Assembly (NCBI RefSeq): GCF_009857135.1
Contig: NZ_CP047318.1
Coordinates: forward strand, 5,332,001 to 5,396,000
DNA from: Streptomyces sp. HM190
GTDB taxonomy: Bacteria > Actinomycetota > Actinomycetes > Streptomycetales > Streptomycetaceae
Reading direction: 5' to 3'
Length of the DNA stretch: 64,000 nt
Made by a program: the position numbers and the translations under genes. The notes beneath the pieces were generated by a model. The model did not search any database, was not told where the DNA came from, and saw only the letters and a program-made list of their open reading frames with translations. Shown here piece after piece: positions 44,483 through 53,097 of the stretch. How positions within the stretch are numbered: position 1 is the first letter of the stretch; every line of letters begins with the position of its first letter.

Positions 44483-46057
44483 TTACGTCGGGTCGAGCCC
44501 GTGGCTGCGCAGCCACGGCAGGGGGTCTATGGCCGAGCCGCCTGCGGGGTGCACCTCGAAGTGCAGGTGCGGGCCGGTCGAGTTGCCCGAGTTGCCCGAG
44601 TAGGCGATGACATCGCCGGCCTTGACGGTCGCGCCGGAGGCGACCTTGTACGTGGAGAGGTGGCAGTACCAGGTCTCGGTGCCGTCCTTGGCGGTCACGA
44701 TGACCATGTTGCCGTAGGCCGGGTTCCACTGGGTGCGCACGGTGCCGTCGGTCGCGGCCATCACCGCCGTGCCGTACGAGACGGGGAAGTCGATCCCCGT
44801 GTGCAGCGACATCCAGTTGACGCCGGACTGGCCGTAGGACGCGCTGAGTCCGTGCTTGGCGACCGGCAGCGCGAACTTCGGCCTCAGTCGCTCCTTGCGC
44901 GCCGCCTCGGCCGCCGCCTTCTTCTGCTCCAGCTCCTGCTGGGCCTTCAGGTCGATGCGCTCCTGCGTGCGGCTCGCCCGGTCGGCGAAGTCGTCGGCCT
45001 CGGCGGACAGGCTCTCCAACTGGGTGTCGAGCTGGTTGTTCGCGGTGGACGGCTTCACGGCGGTGGCGTCCGACTTGGTGGCCGCCGTCGTCTCCGTGTC
45101 ACCCCCGCCGACACCGACGGAGGCAGCCGCGATACCCGCGACACCCATGACGCACGCCGAGGGAACGGCCACCGTCAGCAGGGCGGAACGTTTGACCGGA
45201 GCGCGACGACGTGACCGCGACGCCGCGCGAGCGGCCGCCCGGCCCGGACTCGCGGCGGCGGTCGGGGTGACCTCCTCCTGGTCGTCGAGGAGCGCGGCGT
45301 CACCGGGCTCGAACTCGCCTTCACCGGAGAGGGGCTGGTCGTCGTACGGGGTGATCTGCTCGAAGGTGGCGGTCGCCTGCTGGGCGAACTCCACGGCTTC
45401 GGGGGAGGGGTGTTCGTGCGCGTCGGGTGACTCGGGGGTGCTGTCACCGTGGTCATACGACTTGGAGGCGCCGCTGTCGTGCTCGTCGGAGGACTGCGTG
45501 CCGTCGGTGTTCCACTGCGTGGCGTCGAACACGCCGGTCGCGAAGTGCTGTACCCCGGTCCACTGCTGGGTCTGGCCGCTGTCCAACTGGTCGTTCTGGC
45601 CGAGCTGTTCGGCCTGCAGCCAGCCGCTCGCGTCCCATTGGCCACTGGTGTCCGGGCCCGACGACTGGCCAGGGACCTGGGCGAGATGCCCGTAACCGGC
45701 GGACCAGGACGTCGAGTCGTAGGCGCCCGTGTCGTACGCGGCTTGGTGCTGCGCGGCGTACGGGTCGTAGTTCAGCGTCTGATGGCTGCCCGTGGACCAC
45801 TGGGAGGCGTCGTCGTACGAGCCGGTGCCCGCGTCGTTGCCGGGCAGGTGGCCGAAAAGAGGGTCGGTCTCGAAGGTTCCGGTGGCGTTCGCCTGGGCAC
45901 CCGTGCCGGAGTCGACACCAGTGGCGGAGTATTCGCCGTACGTGGTGAAGTCGCCGTAGTCGGCTCCCTGGTGGCCGTACGACGCGTAGTGCGCCGGGTC
46001 GGCATCGGAGGCCGGAGCCGGGGATGTTGCGGTCCCCGACGGGTGACGATCGTTCAC
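44483..46057 (-). CDS. M23-family (LytM) peptidoglycan endopeptidase, membrane-anchored
   Basis: 524 residues from GTG 46057 (AAAGAGAAG upstream). The first ~290 residues are a disordered Ser/Gly/Gln/Tyr/Asp-rich cytosolic region. A membrane helix (LLTVAVPSACVMGVAGIAAA, about 315-335) is followed by a coiled coil (LDTQLESLSAEADDFADRAS, then Gln/Glu/Lys/Ala heptads). The LytM zinc domain has HTGIDFP (H...D) and GPHLHFEVHP (HxH), so all zinc ligands are present and it should cleave peptide cross-bridges outside the membrane. The very long N-terminal cytosolic tail is unusual for M23 proteins and could be a regulatory or kinase-target region. It is convergent with pcrA. The 420-bp upstream region contains an AT-rich patch (46200-46240) that probably includes its promoter. 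Confidence 0.88.
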   Translation of the reverse strand: MNDRHPSGTATSPAPASDADPAHYASYGHQGADYGDFTTYGEYSATGVDSGTGAQANATGTFETDPLFGHLPGNDAGTGSYDDASQWSTGSHQTLNYDPYAAQHQAAYDTGAYDSTSWSAGYGHLAQVPGQSSGPDTSGQWDASGWLQAEQLGQNDQLDSGQTQQWTGVQHFATGVFDATQWNTDGTQSSDEHDSGASKSYDHGDSTPESPDAHEHPSPEAVEFAQQATATFEQITPYDDQPLSGEGEFEPGDAALLDDQEEVTPTAAASPGRAAARAASRSRRRAPVKRSALLTVAVPSACVMGVAGIAAASVGVGGGDTETTAATKSDATAVKPSTANNQLDTQLESLSAEADDFADRASRTQERIDLKAQQELEQKKAAAEAARKERLRPKFALPVAKHGLSASYGQSGVNWMSLHTGIDFPVSYGTAVMAATDGTVRTQWNPAYGNMVIVTAKDGTETWYCHLSTYKVASGATVKAGDVIAYSGNSGNSTGPHLHFEVHPAGGSAIDPLPWLRSHGLDPT

Positions 46058-46479
46058 CAACTTCTCTTTCGCCTCGACGACAGGGGCTGGCAGAGCAGTG
46101 CGGTGACTGTACCCGGCGGTATGCGGGCGCGACAATCTTCAACGGGTTTCACGGCCGCAGGAAACGGGCATTCGAGCGTCTTTCGGCGGTCTGCAGGGAC
46201 GAGTTTGGCTTTGCGTTCGAAGTTTGTTCGATAATTGGTGGCTGGGCGGGGCCTGTGGGGCGGCCGGGTTCCGGGGTTTCGGGCGCTTCTTGGTGTGCGG
46301 ATGCGTCGCCTGTGGGGCGCGTGGATGCTGAGCGGAAGGGTGTCGCGGGTCCGGCGCGCGGCAGGGGCGTGCGGAAGCGCGCCGGGTTTAGGGCGATGTA
46401 CTCCTCGTCGTCCCGCTGTGGCCGTCCTTCGGTGGATGCGGATGGTCATGCCGCATCCGTGGTCCTTCCGCGGTCGCCG
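46058..46479. promoter_or_regulatory. upstream region of the M23 gene
   Basis: No gene is supported in these 422 bp. An unusually AT-rich patch around 46200-46240 contains GTTCGA twice (46215-46220, 46226-46231) on the + strand and is the best location for the M23 promoter. The lipase gene ends at 46480. Confidence 0.4.
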
Positions 46480-47340
46480 TCACGCCACCGTCAGACCGCC
46501 CGGCCGGGCGGCGGGGCGGTCTGTTGTCGGGGTCGCGTCCAGCGACCGGCGGATCTCGTCGGCGACGGTGGGGTGCACGGGCAGTGCGAGATGGCCGATG
46601 CCGGTGACCTGGACATTGCGCACCATGAGGTCCGGGTGGTCGACGCAGGCGGACTCCACCGGAACCATCACATGATCGAAATCGCTCCAGAACGCCACGA
46701 AATGCGTACGGCAGCCCGGCGCCGGCTCCCGCAACTCCTCCAGCACGTCCGAACCCGGCCGCATCTGCCGGACGATCGGGTGCGCGTTCGCGAGGGGGGC
46801 GACCTGGGTGCCGCCGTGCGGGGTGCCGAGGGTGACGAGCGTGCGGACCCGCAGGTCGCCGCCGAGCCGCTGCACGTAGTACCGCGCGATCAGCCCGCCC
46901 AGACTGTGTCCGACGATGTCGACCCGCTCCCGTCCCGTGCGCGCGCAGATGTCCTCGATGTGCCGGCCGAGCAGCTCGGCGGCGACACGGATGTCGAAGG
47001 TGAGCGGCGAGTAGTTCAGGGACTCCAGATGGCGGCCGCCGTCCTGGGTGAGGGCGCGGCGCAGCAGGACGAACACGGAACGGTTGTCGATGAACCCGTG
47101 GAGGAGCACCACCGGGGGCTTGTCCTCCGTCGGCAGCCGGGGTGCGTCCGGCGCAGGGGGTGCGGGTGTGGTCCGGCGCTCCGGGATGATCCCGGAGGGG
47201 TAGAGCAGCAGGTGTCCGGCGAGGATCGCCAGTTCCAGGGCGGTCGCCTTGAGGAGGGCCACCGAGAGTCCGGCCAGCCCGGCGGGCAGGAGCCGCTCGC
47301 AGAGCGGAAGAAGGGGCGCTGCCGCCCTGGTGACCTTCAT
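46480..47340 (-). CDS. membrane-associated alpha/beta-hydrolase lipase/esterase
   Basis: 286 residues from ATG 47340 (GGGAGGG upstream). An N-terminal hydrophobic segment (LPAGLAGLSVALLKATALELAILAG) may anchor or export it. The lipase fold has the oxyanion region PPVVLLHGFIDNRSVF, nucleophile elbow GHSLGG (Ser in DIVGHSLGGLIARYYV), acid region (HFVAFWSDFDHVMVP) and catalytic His in VTGIGHLALPVHP. This resembles triacylglycerol lipase/EstA-type Streptomyces enzymes. The substrate is probably acyl esters. The promoter lies in the large gap to icmB. Confidence 0.85.
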   Translation of the reverse strand: MKVTRAAAPLLPLCERLLPAGLAGLSVALLKATALELAILAGHLLLYPSGIIPERRTTPAPPAPDAPRLPTEDKPPVVLLHGFIDNRSVFVLLRRALTQDGGRHLESLNYSPLTFDIRVAAELLGRHIEDICARTGRERVDIVGHSLGGLIARYYVQRLGGDLRVRTLVTLGTPHGGTQVAPLANAHPIVRQMRPGSDVLEELREPAPGCRTHFVAFWSDFDHVMVPVESACVDHPDLMVRNVQVTGIGHLALPVHPTVADEIRRSLDATPTTDRPAARPGGLTVA

Positions 47341-48031
47341 GCCCGACCCTCCCGTCGGCAGCCGGTCGGACGGCCGGCGTCCCCCGTGTGCCCTGGTGGA
47401 AGGCCCGCGGCGCGGTCGGCGGGCGGCGTGGACGCGAAGCCTGGTCATCTGCGGCGCCTGGTGCGTCCGCGCACATCCGGAGTAGCCGGATGCCTCCGAT
47501 CCCTGCAACGCGTGGTGCGTCCGCGACGCGTGAGGCGTCGGTGACGCCAAGGGAGCCGTCGAACATCCTTCCGGCCCCCGCTGTCCTGCCGTCCTCCGTC
47601 CGCCGGTGTCGACCCTCCGTCGCCGTGGCTCCCATGAACGGCGAGGTGGTGCGACCCCGTGCTGACGGCCTTCCTGCGCGCACGCTCCCGTTCGTGGCGC
47701 GCGCGGCGCGGGGGCCGAGGGGCCCGGCACGGCTGCCGTGACACCTCACTCCCCGCGACGCGTGGACCGCGAACGGAAGCGGTGCGCGGCGAACGTGTCC
47801 CATTGTGTGATTTCCCCCTCGGTCTCCACCGTGAAACTGCCGGTTGCGGGATGCTGGAGATAACGTTCGTTCACTTCCCCGGTGTGTGGTGCGGGTGGCT
47901 GCTCCGCGAAACGGATGGCAGGCGGACAGGGCCGGTGCGACGGGTAGTGATATGTACGGGTTTCGCGGTACGTGCGGTAATGACGGCCGTGCTCTGTTAC
48001 GGATGGGTGTAGTCGTTTCATGGAGGCAGTG
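47341..48031. other. 691-bp intergenic region between lipase and icmB
   Basis: It holds divergent promoters for the lipase and icmB. The right half (47800-48020) is noticeably more AT-rich than its surroundings, as expected of an icmB promoter region. One short minus-strand frame (47746-47874) may be coding and is listed separately. No RNA gene was recognised. Confidence 0.45.
47746..47874 (-). CDS. possible 42-residue small protein
   Basis: The minus-strand frame from GTG 47874 reads like a genuine protein (VNERYLQHPATGSFTVETEG, then EITQWDTFAAHRF) rather than the Arg/Pro/Ala salad of shadow frames. A GGGGAA sequence abuts the start, which is too close for a standard RBS. It lies in a relatively AT-rich stretch between lipase and icmB. 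No family is recognised. Confidence 0.3.
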   Translation of the reverse strand: MNERYLQHPATGSFTVETEGEITQWDTFAAHRFRSRSTRRGE

Positions 48032-48448
48032 ATGGGTGTGGCAGCCGGTCCGATCCGCGTGGTGGTGGCCAAGCCGGGACTCGACGGCCACGATCGCGGG
48101 GCCAAGGTGATCGCGCGGGCGCTGCGCGACGCCGGTATGGAGGTCATCTACACCGGCCTCCACCAGACACCGGAGCAGATCGTCGACACCGCGATCCAGG
48201 AGGACGCCGACGCGATCGGCCTGTCCATCCTCTCGGGCGCGCACAACACGCTCTTCGCGGCCGTCATCGATCTGCTCAAGCAGCGCGACGCCGAGGACAT
48301 CCTCGTCTTCGGCGGCGGCATCATCCCCGAGGCCGACATCGCGCCCCTCAAGGAGAAGGGTGTCGCCGAGATCTTCACGCCCGGCGCGACGACCGCGTCG
48401 ATCGTGGACTGGGTCCGGGCGAACGTCCGACAGCCGGCGGGCGCGTAA
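48032..48448 (+). CDS. icmB: isobutyryl-CoA mutase small (B12-binding) subunit
   Basis: 138 residues from ATG 48032 with GGAGG at 5 nt. Cobalamin-binding domain with the base-off/His-on signature DGHDRGAKV (D-x-H-x-x-G), then S-x-L as SILSGAH, and GGG in FGGGIIPEADI. It matches the ~136-residue IcmB subunit of Streptomyces, which pairs with a separate IcmA catalytic subunit to interconvert isobutyryl-CoA and n-butyryl-CoA using adenosylcobalamin. No large subunit is in the window, as in other Streptomyces where icmA lies elsewhere. Confidence 0.88.
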   Translation: MGVAAGPIRVVVAKPGLDGHDRGAKVIARALRDAGMEVIYTGLHQTPEQIVDTAIQEDADAIGLSILSGAHNTLFAAVIDLLKQRDAEDILVFGGGIIPEADIAPLKEKGVAEIFTPGATTASIVDWVRANVRQPAGA

Positions 48449-48471
48449 CCGCACCTCCGGCCTGCCGCCCT

Positions 48472-48521
48472 CAGGCCCCCCAGTACCCCGGGGGGATCCG
48501 GGGGTGAGGGAGCGGGGCCTG
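48472..48521. terminator. imperfect hairpin between icmB and DUF5691 gene
   Basis: CAGGCCCC (48472-48479) pairs with GGGGCCTG (48514-48521); C-rich and G-rich runs inside the loop can extend the fold. It lies between convergent genes and probably terminates icmB. Confidence 0.5.
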
Positions 48522-48633
48522 CGGCTCGGGCCCGCTCGTAGCGGTGCGTGTGCCGAGGAACGGTGGCGCGCACCTCTCCGGCGAAAGCGGGGGCCGGCCC
48601 CCGCACCCGCCGACGGAGCCCACGAGCCCTGAG

Positions 48634-50262
48634 CTACGAGGTGCCCGCCACGCCCGGCGGAGCCAACTCCGCTCTCATCGTCGCGCGCAACCGCAACGTC
48701 GTCGCCAGGCGCTGGAACGCCTCAGCCCAGTACCCCCCGGCGCCGGGCGCCGCGTCCTCCGGTTCGTCCGTGGCCGCGGTGAGCGGTTCGAGCCGCGCGG
48801 CCTCGTCAGGGTCCAGGCAACGCTCCGCCAGACCCATCACCCCGCTGAAACTCCACGGGTAGCTGCCGGCGTCCCGCGCGATGTCGAGGGCGTCCACCAC
48901 GGCCCGGCCCAGGGGCGCAACCCACGGGACGTCGCACACTCCGAGCAACTGGAACGCCTCCGACAGGCCGTGCGCCCCGATGAACGCGGCGACCCACTCG
49001 GCCCGCTCGTCGGCGTCCAGCGTGGCGAGCAGTTTCGCCCGCTCGGCCAGCGACACGGCCCCCGGCCCGCCCGCCTCCGGGGTGACGGGCTCCCCCAGCA
49101 GGGCCCTCGACCAGCCCGGATCACGTTGACGTACCGCCGCCCGGCACCAGGCGCCGTGCAACTCCGCCTGCCAGTCGTCCGCGACGGGCAGCGCCACCAT
49201 CTCCTCCGGCGAACGGCCGCCGAGCCGGGCAGACCAGACGTCGAGCGGTGTCGCCTCCACCAACTGGCCCAGCCACCACGACCGTTCCCCTCGGCCGGCC
49301 GGCGCCTTCGGCTGGACACCGTCGCGTTCCATGTCCGGATCGCACTCGTGGGGCGCCTCGACCACGATCGTGGGCGTGTCGCCCGTACGGTCCACGGTCA
49401 CGCACGCTGTCGCCCGCCGCGCCATCCGACCGGCCAGTGCCGAGGTGGGCAGCGCGGACAGCAACTCGGCGGCGGTGGAGCGCACATTGCGGCTGCGATC
49501 GGACAACGCACCCTCCAGGAACGGCTCGTCCGCCGCCTCCAGTCCCGTCCGGAGCGAGTCGAGGAACATCAGCCGGTCCTCCGCACGTTCCGTCGACCAG
49601 GTGGAGACGAGCAGATCCCGTGCGGCGGGCGCGTCCTGGCCGCGCAGGGCGGTGAGGAGCGCCATCCGTTCGGCGAACAGGCCCTCCTGCCACAGGCGTC
49701 GCACACGCTCCGGCTCGTCCGCACCGGGCAGCGCCGAACCACCACCCGGTGCGGACCGCAGCGCGAAACGCCAGTCCGCGTTCAACCGCGCCAGCCACAA
49801 CGCGCGCGTGCCCGCGAACGTCAGGGCGGCGGTCCGCAGATCGGTACGGCCGCGTGCCGCGTCGAGCAACGCGGGCAGCATCTCCGGCGGGGCCGCGTAC
49901 CCGTGCGCGTTGGCCAGCGCCAGCCACTGGGGCAACAGTTCCATCAGGTCCGGCGCCGTCCCTCGGCGGCCTCCGCCCGTGCCCGGCCGGTCCGTCAGCA
50001 GCGTCGCCAGTCGGCGCGCCGCGGCCGGCGGCAACGGCGGCCGTTCGTCCGGTGCGGCGGGTCGCGGTGGCGCCGCCGCCCGCACGGGCCGCAGCCCCGC
50101 CCGGCGCCGGACGGTCTCCAGCGCCGCCGCGTCCAGCAGGGCCACCGGCGCCTCCCGGCCGGACGCCGACACCGGAGGCGTACGACGGTCCGTCCCGAGG
50201 AGCGCCGTCGTGACGAGCTCCTCCCAGGCGTGGCCCGCCTGTGCCGTTGACCTGGTGCTCAT
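48634..50262 (-). CDS. DUF5691-family protein (helical repeat), part of the SWIM/MoxR/VWA locus
   Basis: 542 residues from ATG 50262 (CGGAAGGAACC upstream). A GTG overlapping the stop of the SWIM gene at about 50420 would add ~52 residues containing a (Ser-Gly)n tract, so the true N-terminus is uncertain. The protein starts with WEELVTTALLGTDRRTPPV, the characteristic opening of this family, then helical segments rich in Leu/Ala/Arg. The segment SDRSRNVRSTAAELLSALP, repeated in style, resembles HEAT/ARM repeats. No catalytic motif is visible. It follows the SWIM-domain gene in the leftward arm of the divergent locus. A HEAT-like scaffold role is inferred. Confidence 0.75.
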   Translation of the reverse strand: MSTRSTAQAGHAWEELVTTALLGTDRRTPPVSASGREAPVALLDAAALETVRRRAGLRPVRAAAPPRPAAPDERPPLPPAAARRLATLLTDRPGTGGGRRGTAPDLMELLPQWLALANAHGYAAPPEMLPALLDAARGRTDLRTAALTFAGTRALWLARLNADWRFALRSAPGGGSALPGADEPERVRRLWQEGLFAERMALLTALRGQDAPAARDLLVSTWSTERAEDRLMFLDSLRTGLEAADEPFLEGALSDRSRNVRSTAAELLSALPTSALAGRMARRATACVTVDRTGDTPTIVVEAPHECDPDMERDGVQPKAPAGRGERSWWLGQLVEATPLDVWSARLGGRSPEEMVALPVADDWQAELHGAWCRAAVRQRDPGWSRALLGEPVTPEAGGPGAVSLAERAKLLATLDADERAEWVAAFIGAHGLSEAFQLLGVCDVPWVAPLGRAVVDALDIARDAGSYPWSFSGVMGLAERCLDPDEAARLEPLTAATDEPEDAAPGAGGYWAEAFQRLATTLRLRATMRAELAPPGVAGTS

Positions 50263-50322
50263 GAGGGTTCCTTCCGTACGCGGAGGACCGGGTGGGCCGG
50301 GCCGGCCGGCCGGTCGGCTGTT

Positions 50323-50367
<45 letters not shown>

Positions 50368-50414
50368 ACTGTCGGTGTCGGTTCCGGCGTTGGTCGGCGT
50401 GGTGTCGTCTTCGG

Positions 50415-51773
50415 TCAGCACAGAGACACCGCTCCTCCCGTCGGGTCCTGAGGCCAGGCCGTGAGCGGCGTGAAGCCCCGGTGACCGCATTCGCCGAAGA
50501 CCGTGACGGGGGCGCCGCCGGACAGGGCGACGAGGCGCCACAGGCCGGGGCGCGAGCGAGCGGACGGTGTGAGCGGCAGGGCCAAACCGCTGTCCGGGTC
50601 CGCCAGTTGCCATGAGTCGTCGTCCGGCGTGGGTATCACCCCGGTGAGCGTGACCGGGTACGAGTCGAGCCACGGGTCGTCCCGCAGGGCCTCGCCGTAA
50701 CGGGCCGCCGCCTCGGCCGGAGTGACTCCGGGAGGCCGCATGTCCGCGGGCTCGGGCGCGGTGAACCGCTGGCCCAGCGCCGCCCGGAGCTGCCCTCCGC
50801 CCGGGTACGCCGACACCTCCGCCTCGAACGCCAGGCCCACCGGCAGCGACAGTTCGGGCGCGCGGCCGGCGGCCCCGTACGACAGCAGCAGCGCCGTCCG
50901 GCCCGACTCGGCGCCGTGGAGCCAGATCCGGCGGGTGGTCAGGCGGGAGTCGGACGTGTCGTACTGGGCGAGGGCCAGCCAACGGTCACGGACCGGCGGT
51001 CCGTCCGCCGAGCCCGGCAGGCCGACCCGGGAGCGGACCGTCGTCGCGAGCCCTTCCGGGAGGCTCTCGCGGCGCAGCCAGCCCTGGTCGAGCAGGTGGA
51101 GGAGGGCGCACTCCTCCAGGAGCCGGACGGGCCAGCCCGCACCCGAACCCGGTATGGCACCCAACTCCCTCACACGCGCGGCCAGTCCGGGAGCCTGCGC
51201 GTCGACCATACGGGCAGCCGTCTCCTCCCACAGCCCGTATCCCGCCTGCTCCGCGGCGGCGAGGCCGCCGCGGAGCAGGTCGCTCAGGCGCTGTTCGAGC
51301 TCGGTCGCGCCCGCGGTGACGCGGTCGGCACGCCGCTCGGTCCGGCGCCGCGCCGCCTCCGGGTCAGCGGACGTGGCCCCAGATGCCGCGCCCGTCCTCG
51401 TCGTCCTCTCCGCTGCGCGCCTGCGGCGGCCTTCCAGCCACTGCTCCGCCCAGTCCGGCGCCTGCCCAGACGGCACCGCACCGGCGTCGCCCGCCCAGAG
51501 CAGCAGGAGTCCCAGCGCGTGCTTGCACGGGAACTTCCGGCTCGGACAACTGCACTTGTACGCGGGCCCGGACGGGTCCGCGACGTCGACCACAGTCTGA
51601 TACGGCTTGCTGCCACTGCCTTTGCACAGTCCCCACACCGTCCCCTCGTCCGAAGTGCCCGCCTGCGACCACGGTCCGGCCGCGGCGAGTTTGCTTCCGG
51701 CTTTGCGCGAGGCTGCGTCAGGTGCCAGTGCCAGCACCTGCTCAGCCGTCCAGCGCACCCCCTGCTGAGTCAT
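50415..51773 (-). CDS. SWIM zinc-finger domain protein
   Basis: 452 residues from ATG 51773; the RBS is weak (GGAAC). The SWIM signature CxC-x(n)-CxH is present near residue 70: YKCSCPSRKFPCKHALGLLL. SWIM domains bind zinc and contact DNA or protein. The rest (about 130-450) is helical then beta-rich, with WEETAARMVDAQAPGLAARV and RDRWLALAQYD, and resembles no enzyme I know. It is the first gene of the leftward arm, divergent from the MoxR gene. The pairing of a SWIM protein with MoxR/VWA genes recurs in bacteria, from memory. It is probably the nucleic-acid- or substrate-recognition part of the system. Confidence 0.82.
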   Translation of the reverse strand: MTQQGVRWTAEQVLALAPDAASRKAGSKLAAAGPWSQAGTSDEGTVWGLCKGSGSKPYQTVVDVADPSGPAYKCSCPSRKFPCKHALGLLLLWAGDAGAVPSGQAPDWAEQWLEGRRRRAAERTTRTGAASGATSADPEAARRRTERRADRVTAGATELEQRLSDLLRGGLAAAEQAGYGLWEETAARMVDAQAPGLAARVRELGAIPGSGAGWPVRLLEECALLHLLDQGWLRRESLPEGLATTVRSRVGLPGSADGPPVRDRWLALAQYDTSDSRLTTRRIWLHGAESGRTALLLSYGAAGRAPELSLPVGLAFEAEVSAYPGGGQLRAALGQRFTAPEPADMRPPGVTPAEAAARYGEALRDDPWLDSYPVTLTGVIPTPDDDSWQLADPDSGLALPLTPSARSRPGLWRLVALSGGAPVTVFGECGHRGFTPLTAWPQDPTGGAVSLC

Positions 51774-51792
51774 GTTCCGAAGGTAGATCCCA

Positions 51793-51850
51793 CCACTGAC
51801 AATTGGCTTGCGCGATCGGATTTCCGCAGGTCAGACTGGATTGTCAGTGG
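51793..51850. promoter_or_regulatory. 11-bp inverted repeat in the divergent SWIM/MoxR promoter
   Basis: CCACTGACAAT (51793-51803) and ATTGTCAGTGG (51840-51850) are perfect inverse copies separated by 36 bp. Each arm therefore presents ATTGTCAGTGG oriented towards its own gene, and TTGTCA within it resembles a -35 box. It is a likely common operator or a pair of matched promoter elements that co-ordinate both arms. Confidence 0.6.
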
Positions 51851-51906
51851 CGTGGTGCACTGTGGTCAGCAGATCCGAACCGGCCGAGCTGGAGGGGGAC
51901 TCAGCC

Positions 51907-53097
51907 ATGCCTGCGTCCGTAGAAACGACCACTGTCGACCCGAGCCACGACCAGTCCGCGCAGTCCGCGCCCGCGAACGCGCACACAGACACGCACGTAC
52001 CGGGCGCACCCGCGGGCGGCGAGGAACTGCGCCCGCACGCCGAGCACGCCTTCGCCCACGAACTCGCCGCGCTCGCCGCCCAGGACGACCGGCCCCGCCC
52101 GGTCCGCTGGAAGCTGTCGCCGTGGGCGGTCGCCACGTATCTGCTCGGCGGGACGCTCCCGGACGGCACGGTGATCACACCGAAGTACGTCGGCCCGCGC
52201 CGCATCGTCGAGGTCGCCGTCACCACCCTCGCCACCGACCGCGCCCTGCTCCTGCTCGGCGTGCCCGGCACCGCCAAGACCTGGGTCTCCGAGCACCTCG
52301 CGGCGGCCGTCAGCGGCGACTCGACCCTCCTCGTGCAGGGCACCGCCGGCACCCCGGAGGAGGCGATCCGCTACGGCTGGAACTACGCGCAACTGCTCGC
52401 CCACGGCCCGAGCCGCGACGCCCTCGTGCCCAGCCCCGTCATGCGGGCCATGGCGGAGGGCATGACCGCCCGCGTGGAGGAACTGACCCGGATCCCGGCG
52501 GACGTCCAGGACACCCTGATCACGATCCTGTCCGAGAAGACCCTGCCCATCCCGGAGCTGGGGCAGGAGGTGCAGGCCGTGCGCGGGTTCAACCTCATCG
52601 CCACGGCCAACGACCGCGACCGCGGGGTCAACGACCTGTCGAGCGCCCTGCGCCGCCGCTTCAACACGGTCGTGCTGCCGCTGCCGGAGAGCGCCGACGC
52701 CGAGGTGGAGATCGTCTCGCGCCGCGTCGACCAGATCGGCCGCTCCCTCGACCTGCCGACGGCGCCCGACGGCATCGACGAGATCCGCCGCGTCGTCACC
52801 GTCTTCCGCGAGCTGCGGGACGGCGTCACCACGGACGGCCGCACGAAGCTGAAGTCGCCCAGCGGCACCCTCTCCACCGCCGAGGCGATCTCCGTCGTCA
52901 CCAACGGGCTGGCGCTCGCCGCCCACTTCGGCGACGGCGTCCTGCGCCCCTCCGACGTGGCCGCCGGCATCCTCGGCGCCGTCGTCCGCGACCCGGCCGC
53001 CGACCGCGTCATCTGGCAGGAGTACCTGGAGGCGGTCGTGCGTGAGCGCGACGGCTGGACCGACTTCTACCGCGCCTGCCGCGAGGTGAGCGCGTGA
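51907..53097 (+). CDS. MoxR-family AAA+ ATPase
   Basis: 396 residues from ATG 51907 (GGAGGGGG about 9 nt up). A Thr/His/Ala/Pro-rich ~60-residue start is followed by an AAA+ core: Walker A GVPGTAKTWVSEHL (Lys124; Ala replaces the usual Gly before Lys), then GTAGTPEEAIRYGWN. After that come helix-2 insert and sensor motifs with NLIATANDRDRGVNDLSSAL, and RRRFNTVVLPLPES carrying Arg-finger-type residues. MoxR ATPases act as chaperones that load cofactors or remodel VWA-containing partners. Here the partner should be the VWA protein three genes downstream. Its TGA overlaps the next start (GTGA). Confidence 0.9.
   Translation: MPASVETTTVDPSHDQSAQSAPANAHTDTHVPGAPAGGEELRPHAEHAFAHELAALAAQDDRPRPVRWKLSPWAVATYLLGGTLPDGTVITPKYVGPRRIVEVAVTTLATDRALLLLGVPGTAKTWVSEHLAAAVSGDSTLLVQGTAGTPEEAIRYGWNYAQLLAHGPSRDALVPSPVMRAMAEGMTARVEELTRIPADVQDTLITILSEKTLPIPELGQEVQAVRGFNLIATANDRDRGVNDLSSALRRRFNTVVLPLPESADAEVEIVSRRVDQIGRSLDLPTAPDGIDEIRRVVTVFRELRDGVTTDGRTKLKSPSGTLSTAEAISVVTNGLALAAHFGDGVLRPSDVAAGILGAVVRDPAADRVIWQEYLEAVVRERDGWTDFYRACREVSA

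Noticed and set aside
46205..46240. LexA/SOS box like sequence (TTCGAAGTTTGTTCGA)
   Set aside because: The actinobacterial SOS box is TCGAAC-N4-GTTCGA. Here the left half differs and the spacing is one base short, and the neighbouring genes are wall and lipid hydrolases.
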